DNA of 64,000 nucleotides from Planctomycetota bacterium. GTDB taxonomy: Bacteria > Planctomycetota > Uabimicrobiia > Uabimicrobiales > Uabimicrobiaceae. The notes under the pieces are model-generated. The model worked only from the letters and a program-made list of their open reading frames with translations, was not told the DNA's origin and made no database searches. Position 1 is the first letter of the stretch; every line of letters begins with the position of its first letter. The stretch is taken from NCBI GenBank assembly GCA_029260735.1, contig JAJDCR010000079.1, positions 52,560 to 116,559 on the forward strand, in the 5' to 3' direction. Below, one piece after another: positions 17,317 to 24,200 of the stretch. A program made the translations under genes and the position numbers.

Positions 17317-18048
17317 ATGAAAGCATTTATTTTGGCCGCAGGCCGAGGAAGCCGTTTAGGTTCTCATACCGCAGATAAGCCAAAAGGTTTACTCCCCATA
17401 GAAGGAAAAAGTCTTTTAGTAAGAAATATTGAAAATCTAAAAAGAGCTGGTTTTGAAGAAGTCTATGTTGTTGTCGGGTATCGCCATGAAATGATCGAAG
17501 AGGTTGTCCAAGAAAATTTTTCTCCCGACTTTTGTAAAATAGTTCAAAACTCAGATTACACAAGAGGGAGTGGATCTTCTCTCATTTGCTTTGCGGATAA
17601 AATTTCCGGCGAAATGATGATTTTGGAGTCTGATCTTCTCTATGATCAAGAAGTTGTTGAACGAATTGCTGGGCAAAAAGAGAAGAATATTTTTGCCAAA
17701 GGAAATTTTGGACACGATCGCCAAGAAATTAAAATTTTTTTAGAAAATGGTTATGTTAGTAAAGCCATTTGGAGTAAGGAAATAGAAGGTAGTGTTGGTG
17801 ACTGGGTCGGCTTCACGCGTCTTTCTTCCTCAGGTGCCCTTGGCCTCAAGGAAATACTACAAAATACCAATCCCAGTCAAGAAAATGAATTTAGCTATGA
17901 GGAAATGATTTTTGAGCTTATTCGTTCTCATTCCTTTGAAGTTATAGACATTGACGATCTCCCTTGGGTCGAGATCGACAACGAAGAGGACTTGAAGAAA
18001 GCAGAGACACAAGTTTTTCCTCAGATAGTCGAAAGAGGTCACGGTTAA
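17317..18048 (+). CDS. Nucleotidyltransferase, LicC-like (CTP:phosphocholine/phospho-alcohol cytidylyltransferase-like)
   Basis: The 243-residue protein is a Rossmann-type NTP transferase. It has the N-terminal signature LAAGRGSRL, KPKGLLPI with the binding Lys, GSGSSLICF for nucleotide contacts, ESDLLYD with the metal-binding Asp, and a C-terminal WVEIDNEEDLKKAE typical of the superfamily. Its size and pattern fit LicC-type enzymes, which make CDP-choline or related CDP-alcohols, better than hexose-1-phosphate enzymes, which are usually longer. The convergent neighbour, 23 nt away, is a CDP-alcohol phosphotransferase that would use such a product. The enzyme class is clear; the substrate is inferred from context. 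Confidence 0.78.
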   Translation: MKAFILAAGRGSRLGSHTADKPKGLLPIEGKSLLVRNIENLKRAGFEEVYVVVGYRHEMIEEVVQENFSPDFCKIVQNSDYTRGSGSSLICFADKISGEMMILESDLLYDQEVVERIAGQKEKNIFAKGNFGHDRQEIKIFLENGYVSKAIWSKEIEGSVGDWVGFTRLSSSGALGLKEILQNTNPSQENEFSYEEMIFELIRSHSFEVIDIDDLPWVEIDNEEDLKKAETQVFPQIVERGHG

Positions 18049-18071
18049 ACTGTCGCTGCTTATTAGGCTTG

Positions 18072-19088
18072 TTATTGCGCTTTCTTTTGGCTACCTTGAA
18101 TTCCTCTCACACCATCCCAGACTATAGAAAGCCAAAGAGAGACTATTGCCAGCCAAAAATAGACAACAAATACCTCTTCTTTGAACTCAAAGAATTTTAA
18201 GGTTAAAAGCATTCCTATTCCAGCATATGCTAAAACTGCCCTATTGCGATAAGGCGATATTTTTCCCACCACATGGGCAATAGTTAGTCTTCCACATAAA
18301 AGAGTGTTACAACTTAGCATAAAAATAATGGTGTACTCTATACCTAAAAGCCCTTGAAAACTCCAAAAAAAGATAGTAGATAGAGCGACCAAGAGGGGAA
18401 CAACTTCTTCTAGCCAAAGAGCTAGTATTTTTTTCTTTTGTTTATGCAAACGAATGGTGCAGGTTACTGCTGTATGAAAGGAAGTGATAATTGTAAATAC
18501 AGCAATAGCATAAGCTATGGTCCACTTACCTGGCTGGTAGAAAAAGTAAGGGTGCGGATAACAAAAAGCTAGAACAGAGTACAAAAAGCCTAGAAGAATG
18601 AGAGCCTCGTTTGTTCCTAAAAAACCGCTGTAAAAAACACCTGTGTGATGTTGCTCCCAAATAGTGGCAAAAAAAGCGGAAATTATGGCGACAATGTAGA
18701 GGAACAAAATCCAACCTGTGAGGCCTAATACCCAAACGCAGCAAGTATTGATAACAACAAAGCTAATGGAATCCAACCAGTGGTCTAAAAACTCTCCTAA
18801 GGGGGAGGATTGATTTGTTTTACGGGCGTGGATTCCATCGAGGTTATCCCCCGCCATATAAATGATAAGACATAAGGCGGCTAGGAGAAAATAATAAGGA
18901 GTTTCTCTTAGAGCAAGCCAAACAAAAACTCCACTCATTAGCATGAAGACAAAGCCTGTGATCGTTATTGTGTTGGGAGTCAATTTGGGCGGAATAAAGC
19001 GACTAATAGGTCTCCAGATAAAGGGTAAAAGATACTCTTGGGAAAAAGATTTTTCGGTAACTTTGTATTCATACTCTTCACTATTCAT
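18072..19088 (-). CDS. CDP-alcohol phosphotransferase resembling eukaryotic choline/ethanolamine phosphotransferases
   Basis: The protein (338 residues, about 8-10 membrane helices) contains the complete CDP-alcohol phosphotransferase motif D-G-x2-A-R-x8-G-x3-D-x3-D, beginning at DGIHAR and ending DHWLD. Typical bacterial PgsA/PssA enzymes have about 180-260 residues. The length, the N-terminal SFSQEYLLPFIW..PISRFIPPKLTPNTITITG, and a WEQHHTGVF segment resemble eukaryotic CPT1/EPT1. Such enzymes transfer a phospho-alcohol head group from a CDP-alcohol to diacylglycerol. ATG at 19086-19088 is preceded by GGGAG at 8 nt and is preferred to an ATG five codons upstream. It is convergent with the LicC-like gene and divergent from the DUF5690 gene. 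Confidence 0.85.
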   Translation of the reverse strand: MNSEEYEYKVTEKSFSQEYLLPFIWRPISRFIPPKLTPNTITITGFVFMLMSGVFVWLALRETPYYFLLAALCLIIYMAGDNLDGIHARKTNQSSPLGEFLDHWLDSISFVVINTCCVWVLGLTGWILFLYIVAIISAFFATIWEQHHTGVFYSGFLGTNEALILLGFLYSVLAFCYPHPYFFYQPGKWTIAYAIAVFTIITSFHTAVTCTIRLHKQKKKILALWLEEVVPLLVALSTIFFWSFQGLLGIEYTIIFMLSCNTLLCGRLTIAHVVGKISPYRNRAVLAYAGIGMLLTLKFFEFKEEVFVVYFWLAIVSLWLSIVWDGVRGIQGSQKKAQ

Positions 19089-19147
19089 CTGAATTACTCC
19101 CATCGTTTACTTAGATTAATCGGTACTGGAAAGGAAAAAATCTTCTT

Positions 19148-20431
19148 ATGACGGAAAAAAATTTCAACGCCAAGGTTTCTCGGTGGCTAGAAAAAACCTC
19201 TGATTTCAACTTTAGTCTTTTTGCTGTGGCAGCTGCATTTACAACTTACTTTTGTATGTATGCTTTTCGTAAACCTTTTGCTGTTGCAGAATACAAAGGC
19301 ATAATTGTTTGGGGTTTAGAGTTAAAAATTGCTTTAATTGTTGGTCAACTTTTTGGCTATGCTCTTTCCAAATGCCTAGGAGTGAAAATACTCTCGGAAC
19401 TGAAAGCGCAATATCGAATTTTTGCCCTTCTAGGAATGATTTTTTGGGCAGAGTTGGCTTTAGTTCTTTTTGCAATTTCGCCTCCAGAAGGCAAAGTCAT
19501 AGCTATTTTCTTCAACGGTCTTCCCCTGGGAGCTGTTTGGGGAGTTGTTTTTGGTTGTCTTGAAGGACGAAAAACTTCTGAGCTTCTAGGAGCAGGTTTA
19601 AGCTGTTCTTATATTATTGCTAGTGGAGCAGTTAAATCTGCTGGTAAATTCTGGTTAGGACAAGGAATTAGTGAAAGCTGGATGCCTGCTTTGACCGGCC
19701 TCACTTTTTTGCCCCTGTTTTTTCTCGCTGCTTGGGCTTTAAGTCGACTTCCTAGTCCAAGCGAAGAAGATGTTGCCGCAAGAACTGTTCGCGAGCCGAT
19801 GAATCACGAACAACGCAAAGCTTTTGTTAAACGCTTTTTTCCAGGACTTTTTTTCCTTACCTTCCTTTATTTCTTTTTGACGGCTTACCGTGATTTTCGA
19901 GATAATTTTGCCGCCGAAATATGGGCTGAGCTTGGCTGGAAAGACGCGCCAGAAATATTTACCTATTCAGAGCTTCCCATTGCTTTTATCGTTATGGTTT
20001 CCTTAGCTATTTTATATCGTGTAAAAGATAACCGAAAAGGCCTAGTTCTCACCCACAAAATAATGATTGCAGGGTCTATTTTAATTGGGGTTAGTACCCT
20101 TCTTTTTGATTTTGGAATCATCAATGGAGCTGTTTGGATGATTTTAGTTGGTTTAGGTCTTTACTTAGGCTATGTTCCTTATGGCTGTGTTCTTTTTGAC
20201 CGTCTAATTGCCGCCGTAGGCTTTGTTGCCACCGCTGTCTTTATGATTTACGTAACGGACTCTGTGGGCTACATTGGATCAGTGGGAATTAATCTATACA
20301 AAAACTTTGGGCAATCAGAAATGTCCAAACTAGCATTCTTTCGTATATTCTCCTATGGAACATCTATTATTTGTACGGTTTGCTTTTTCTTTAGTATGAT
20401 TTATTTCTCTCGGGTTACGAAAAAGGAATAG
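19148..20431 (+). CDS. Polytopic membrane protein, DUF5690/MFS-like transporter
   Basis: The 427-residue protein has about 11-12 membrane helices. The N-terminal FTTYFCMYAFRKPFAVAEYKG resembles the first helix of organophosphate-type MFS transporters and DUF5690 proteins. It also has a SKCLGVKILSELK loop and a central cytoplasmic loop after AWALSRLPSPSEEDVAART. Transport of a small phosphorylated solute is plausible, but no substrate can be assigned. It starts 59 nt from the divergent CDP-alcohol phosphotransferase, so the two may share a control region. A long hairpin lies just after its stop. Confidence 0.72.
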   Translation: MTEKNFNAKVSRWLEKTSDFNFSLFAVAAAFTTYFCMYAFRKPFAVAEYKGIIVWGLELKIALIVGQLFGYALSKCLGVKILSELKAQYRIFALLGMIFWAELALVLFAISPPEGKVIAIFFNGLPLGAVWGVVFGCLEGRKTSELLGAGLSCSYIIASGAVKSAGKFWLGQGISESWMPALTGLTFLPLFFLAAWALSRLPSPSEEDVAARTVREPMNHEQRKAFVKRFFPGLFFLTFLYFFLTAYRDFRDNFAAEIWAELGWKDAPEIFTYSELPIAFIVMVSLAILYRVKDNRKGLVLTHKIMIAGSILIGVSTLLFDFGIINGAVWMILVGLGLYLGYVPYGCVLFDRLIAAVGFVATAVFMIYVTDSVGYIGSVGINLYKNFGQSEMSKLAFFRIFSYGTSIICTVCFFFSMIYFSRVTKKE

Positions 20432-20451
20432 GCTTTAATATTATACGCCCA

Positions 20452-20590
20452 GGAGGGCGGGGCCTTCGACTGCTGTTGAAGTAAGAACATCCAATTTTCA
20501 AAAATATCCCCGAAGGGGATACTTTTTCTCGAAGATCATATCCCAATACCTATGTTCTTATTTCAACAGTAGTCGAAGGCCCCGCCCTCC
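20452..20590. repeat. GC-rich inverted repeat with 39-bp arms and nested hairpin
   Basis: Left arm 20452-20490 and right arm 20552-20590 match at 37 of 39 positions; both mismatches become G-U pairs in RNA. The arms begin GGAGGGCGGGGCCTTCGAC, far more GC-rich than the surroundings. The 61-nt loop holds a further hairpin (ATCCCCGAAGGGGAT). It lies between two convergent genes, where it could end transcription in both directions. Its size and composition also fit a REP/MITE-type mobile repeat. Confidence 0.92.
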
Positions 20591-20608
20591 ACCTTCGCAT
20601 TTCAGAAA

Positions 20609-21319
20609 TCACACCACCAAATCCCCCACATAATCATTCCAATACTCGGGAACAGGAGCTTTAATTGTAATTGTTTCTTTACTAATTGGATGCATAAAGG
20701 TAAGAGAAAGTGCGTGCAATCCATGACCAGGAAAGCCGTTGGCCCAAGGAGATTTTTTTCGGAGATAGTATTCCCAGAGAAAGGGTAGTCCACCATGGTC
20801 GTATATTTTTTCTCCCACTAAAGGATAGCCTAATGAGGCTAGATGAATGCGAATTTGGTGCTTGCGACCAGTATGAGGAGTTACTAGTAAGCAACTATAC
20901 TCCGTTGTTCGCTTCAAAAGTTGGTAATTGGTGGTGGCAGACAAATGATCGAGCTCATCTCTTGCTATTACCATTTTAATTTTGATAGCAGAAGAGAGAG
21001 AGTTGGCTTTTTTTAGAGGTAAATTAATGGTGCCGTTTTTTTGGGGAAAAGAGCCTGGCACTAAGGCTAAGTATTTTTTTTCAAGAGTTCGTCGCTCAAA
21101 TTGCTTAGCTATACCTGGAATTACTTGAGTACTTCGGGCTAACAGAATAACTCCTGAAGTATCCATGTCTAAACGGTGTAAAAGCCTCACTTCTTCTCCG
21201 AATAGACAGCGTAAACGAGAAATGAGAGTATCTCCTTGGTAATGCCCTACGGGATGACAAATCATACCGACAGGCTTACTGATCGCTAATAAATAGTCAT
21301 CACTATATAAAATGTTCAA
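20609..21319 (-). CDS. RluA-family 23S rRNA/tRNA pseudouridine synthase
   Basis: The 236-residue protein is the catalytic domain of the RluA family, which converts uridine to pseudouridine in RNA. It has the catalytic motif LLHRLDMDTSGVILLARS with the essential Asp in HRLD, an N-terminal AISKPVGMICHPVG segment, and the C-terminal GRKHQIRIHLASLGYPLVGE motif. No S4 RNA-binding domain precedes it, so it resembles the shorter RluA/RluC-like group. The specific RNA target cannot be given. It follows the 21327 lipoprotein gene by 7 nt on the same strand. Confidence 0.9.
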   Translation of the reverse strand: MNILYSDDYLLAISKPVGMICHPVGHYQGDTLISRLRCLFGEEVRLLHRLDMDTSGVILLARSTQVIPGIAKQFERRTLEKKYLALVPGSFPQKNGTINLPLKKANSLSSAIKIKMVIARDELDHLSATTNYQLLKRTTEYSCLLVTPHTGRKHQIRIHLASLGYPLVGEKIYDHGGLPFLWEYYLRKKSPWANGFPGHGLHALSLTFMHPISKETITIKAPVPEYWNDYVGDLVV

Positions 21320-21326
21320 TATTGAG

Positions 21327-21725
21327 TTACTCTGTTTTTTCTAGTGGGGTATTATCTGTTTCCAAAGCTGCTATTTCTTCTGGAGAAGTTTTAGGGACGA
21401 GTAGACCAAAAGGAAGAAAAGGTGTTCCTAGTAATATTCCACCTGCGTAGGTCCCTCCTGCCAGAGGCGAAAGAATAAAATTTTGCCGAGCTTTTAAAGC
21501 TGAAGTCTCTTCGCTGTCTTCCCAAGTAATGGCATAGCCAGTAGGGATAGTAAGAAGAAGGAAAGGACTCGTGCAGATTCCTCCCAGTAAATTTCCCATT
21601 AAAGTTGGGACTTCTGTAGCAAAAGATTTGTCAATAAGATAATCATGATAATCTTTTGTTGTTTGGCAGGCAGAACAACAAATAAACAAAATGGAAACGC
21701 AAAAAATTTTCAGTGCAAACCTCAT
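21327..21725 (-). CDS. Small lipoprotein of unknown function
   Basis: The start at ATG 21723-21725 gives 132 residues with a clear lipoprotein signal (MRFALKIFCVSILFICCSAC, Cys about residue 20). The frame is open 17 codons further upstream, but that extension would bury the signal peptide. The mature protein has glycine/proline-rich hydrophobic segments (LLGGICTSPFLLLTIPTGYAI and GGILLGTPFLPFGLLVP) and an acidic tail. This general plan is similar to the lipoprotein at 16897. Function unknown; the envelope location is well supported. Confidence 0.75.
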   Translation of the reverse strand: MRFALKIFCVSILFICCSACQTTKDYHDYLIDKSFATEVPTLMGNLLGGICTSPFLLLTIPTGYAITWEDSEETSALKARQNFILSPLAGGTYAGGILLGTPFLPFGLLVPKTSPEEIAALETDNTPLEKTE

Positions 21726-21784
21726 AAGTATTTCTCTGGTTGAAAATCTAGGGTAAAGTCGGTTTAAAAAAAGCAAAGCTATAT

Positions 21785-23902
21785 CTAAGGAAAGCTCTGC
21801 GGAGGAGAGGTACGCCGATGAAAGAGTAGAGGATCATTGTCTTCTAGTTTAGTTAAAAGGTAGATCATTTTATCTTCTGGAAACATTCCTTGTGGATATC
21901 CTACAGTTGAATTCATTATGTCTTCTAATGAATTAGGTAGAATAGCAATGGCGTCGGCTACTAAATCCTCCGCTTCCATATTCCCTAAAGTGAAAAGTCC
22001 TATATCTGCAAAATATGATGGCAATCTACTTTGTAGGGGAGCAGAGTTTACTACTATATTCTGGTAAAAGGTACCTTGAAACATTTGGAAAACTCTTTGT
22101 TCTGCTGTTTCTAACAACTCATGACGGAAGGCTAAAATGGCGATTAGGTTTTCCAAGTAATTAATACGGTCAATTTCATCCAGTTTAAGTAGTTGTCTTT
22201 GAATAATGTTTCCAATATTAAAACAGTTGTAGTTCTGATTTTTGGTTTGGTTGAGAAAAACTCCTCCCACCTCTGGGCGAAAAATTTCTGCCATTAAGCG
22301 GGCCCTAGAAGAGACCTGCATTGCGGGAGCAGATTCTCCAATACCTGCTAAACCAAGAAGAGCATTTTCATTTTTTTGATCTTGATGAGACTGAACCATA
22401 CTTTGGCAAAAAAAATCAAAATTCTGTGAGCCTAGAAGTGGATGATTAACGGCCATTTCTCGAAATGTCAAACGCAGCTGATTAATCGATGACAAGTTTT
22501 CTGCCTGCATTGCTTCCCAAAGTTCTTGTGGGTCAATTAATATTGTTTTAGAATAATTGACTATATCAGGAGGAACCGCTGGTATTGAAGGAGCGACCTC
22601 AATAGTTGGATTCATTGAGCGCCAATCCTGGGAGGTGATTCTTTTTGTTGTTTGTTCGTGGAAACCATCCATAGGATCGGGAGAATTGGGACGAACTATC
22701 ATTTTACGAGTTTCTGATCCCCCTTCTTCTGATTTTCGGGGTAAAGTCATAAGCCTGCGAGTTGTTTTGGGCTGATTGATTGGTCGAGCTACTCTTGGAT
22801 CTATTCGCCTCGTTTGGCCGTGAAGGTTTGGATCTATTCGTCCAGTTTGGCCGAGAAGGTTTCGATCTATTCGTCCAGTTTGACCGAGAAGGTTTGGATC
22901 TATTCGCCCAGTTTGACCGAGAAGGTTTCGATCTATTCGTCCAGTTTGACCTAAACTATTTGGAGACGCAGGAATGCGTTGCGAAGGAGGTTGCATTGGC
23001 GGCGGAGGTTGATTCACAGGATAACGCTGAGAAGGCTGCACAGGAGGTTGATTCATGGGGTTATACTGAGAAGGCTGCGCAGGAGGTTGATTCACAGGGT
23101 AACGCTGAGAAGGCTGCACAGGAGGTTGACTCACAGGGTAACGCTGAGAAGGCCGCCCAGGAGGAGGAGTCATGGGATTATGCTGAGAATGTTGCACAGG
23201 AGGTTGATTCACAGGGTAACGCTGAGAAGGCTGTCCGGGAGGAGGAGTCATTGGATTATACTGAGAAGGCTGCACAGGAGGTCGATTCATAGGGTGACGC
23301 TGAGAAGGTCGTGCAGGAGGTTGATTCACGGGGGGACGTTGGGAAAGCTGCACAGGAGCTGGAGTTGATGGAGGAGGAGATGACGGTACTGATTTTGCTA
23401 GTTCAGCATAAAGCTGTTGAGGAGTAAGACGACGGGTGGTAATTCTTCCTTTATCAAGAAGAGAAGGACTATCCGGTTTTTTTGATGCTAAGCTTGGGTT
23501 TGGAGCTTCTAAATCAACAGGTTTCTCTTTTTCCTCCTCTTTTTCCTCCTCGAAAGAAGCAGGAATAAGTTCTCGAATTTCTAACATTGGATTTTCAATC
23601 AGAGTTTCATTTTGATCAGAAAAATCGTCTTTTTCTTCTGCATTCTTCATACTACGTTTTACATCTCCTAAGGATACTCTGCGCGTTTGGTAACTTTCAT
23701 AGAGATCAGGAGCAATTCTTTTTTGTGTTTTAAATCCCAAAGGAGAAGGAGGAGGAGAAGGAGCTGCTGGAACAAAACTGCTCTTTCCTAGTTTAGGAGG
23801 ACTTTGAGCTTGCTCCTCTTTAGGGGAAGGATAAGGATAATTAGGCCCCTTCTCTTTATTTATTTTGTTTTGCTCAGGTTTTCCCCGAAAATCAAATGGC
23901 AA
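21785..23902 (-). CDS. Pro/Gln-rich repeat protein with conserved helical C-terminal domain, unknown function
   Basis: The 705-residue protein has no signal peptide. Residues 1-185 are polar and proline-rich. About 186-308 hold about nine 13-residue units of the type QPPVQPSQRYPVN. About 315-372 hold five 11-residue units (LGQTGRIDRN/P). Residues about 450-690 form a helical domain that I do not recognise. A short motif recurs outside the repeats: TRRVSLGDVKRSM, TTRRLTPQQLYAEL, TKRITSQDWRSM and TILIDPQELWEAM. Each is Thr-basic followed by a hydrophobic helix turn, and they could be kinase sites or binding peptides. It may be a cytoplasmic scaffold. The gene is divergent from the signalling operon at 24.2 kb, 298 nt away. 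Confidence 0.7.
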   Translation of the reverse strand: MPFDFRGKPEQNKINKEKGPNYPYPSPKEEQAQSPPKLGKSSFVPAAPSPPPSPLGFKTQKRIAPDLYESYQTRRVSLGDVKRSMKNAEEKDDFSDQNETLIENPMLEIRELIPASFEEEKEEEKEKPVDLEAPNPSLASKKPDSPSLLDKGRITTRRLTPQQLYAELAKSVPSSPPPSTPAPVQLSQRPPVNQPPARPSQRHPMNRPPVQPSQYNPMTPPPGQPSQRYPVNQPPVQHSQHNPMTPPPGRPSQRYPVSQPPVQPSQRYPVNQPPAQPSQYNPMNQPPVQPSQRYPVNQPPPPMQPPSQRIPASPNSLGQTGRIDRNLLGQTGRIDPNLLGQTGRIDRNLLGQTGRIDPNLHGQTRRIDPRVARPINQPKTTRRLMTLPRKSEEGGSETRKMIVRPNSPDPMDGFHEQTTKRITSQDWRSMNPTIEVAPSIPAVPPDIVNYSKTILIDPQELWEAMQAENLSSINQLRLTFREMAVNHPLLGSQNFDFFCQSMVQSHQDQKNENALLGLAGIGESAPAMQVSSRARLMAEIFRPEVGGVFLNQTKNQNYNCFNIGNIIQRQLLKLDEIDRINYLENLIAILAFRHELLETAEQRVFQMFQGTFYQNIVVNSAPLQSRLPSYFADIGLFTLGNMEAEDLVADAIAILPNSLEDIMNSTVGYPQGMFPEDKMIYLLTKLEDNDPLLFHRRTSPPQSFP
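22795..22958 (-). repeat. 33-bp tandem coding repeats (GQTGRID units)
   Basis: Five in-frame 33-bp units encode LGQTGRIDRN/P with alternating Arg and Pro at one position. Units differ by a few bases, with the longest exact matches alternating between odd and even copies, which suggests duplication of a two-unit block. Confidence 0.85.
22985..23345 (-). repeat. 39-bp tandem coding repeats (Pro/Gln units)
   Basis: About nine in-frame 39-bp units encode PPVQPSQRYPVNQ and variants (YNPMT, HNPMT). The period is a multiple of three throughout, so unit gain or loss keeps the frame. The opposite strand is open over the same stretch only because of the repeat composition. Confidence 0.85.
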
Positions 23903-24059
23903 GGTTATTTCCTTTTTGAAAAGTGGTTTAAGATAAATATATTATAATCTAACAGTGATTGCTAGTCAAAAACACTTGCAAAAATAAAAAAAGAAATAAA
24001 AAACGTAAAAAAAACTATATCTTTTGCTTAGGAAGTAGCCACTTAATTTTAGTATTTTG

Positions 24060-24088
24060 TTGCTTGAAATTTTTGAAATTGATATAAT
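24060..24088 (+). promoter_or_regulatory. Likely sigma-70 promoter of the signalling operon
   Basis: A consensus -10 box TATAAT at 24083-24088 is preceded by TGA, forming an extended -10, with a weak -35 (TTGCTT, 24060-24065) 17 nt upstream. It lies about 112 nt before the first gene. The leader between them has a GC-rich palindrome-like GGGGGCGTGAGAAACACGCC (24160-24179). Confidence 0.6.
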
Positions 24089-24200
24089 AGGGCGACACTT
24101 TTATTCATAAAAATAAGCCTGAGAGAATGCTTTTAAACATTCCCTAACATTAAAAATAACGGGGGCGTGAGAAACACGCCTAGAAGAGAAGAGAACTTCC

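Noticed and set aside
22780..23368. Plus-strand open frames of 129-170 codons opposite the Pro/Gln-rich protein, and the idea of a CRISPR array
   Set aside because: The frames are open only because the coding repeats are open on both strands. The 33- and 39-bp repeats have no spacers of unique sequence and are in frame with the minus-strand gene.
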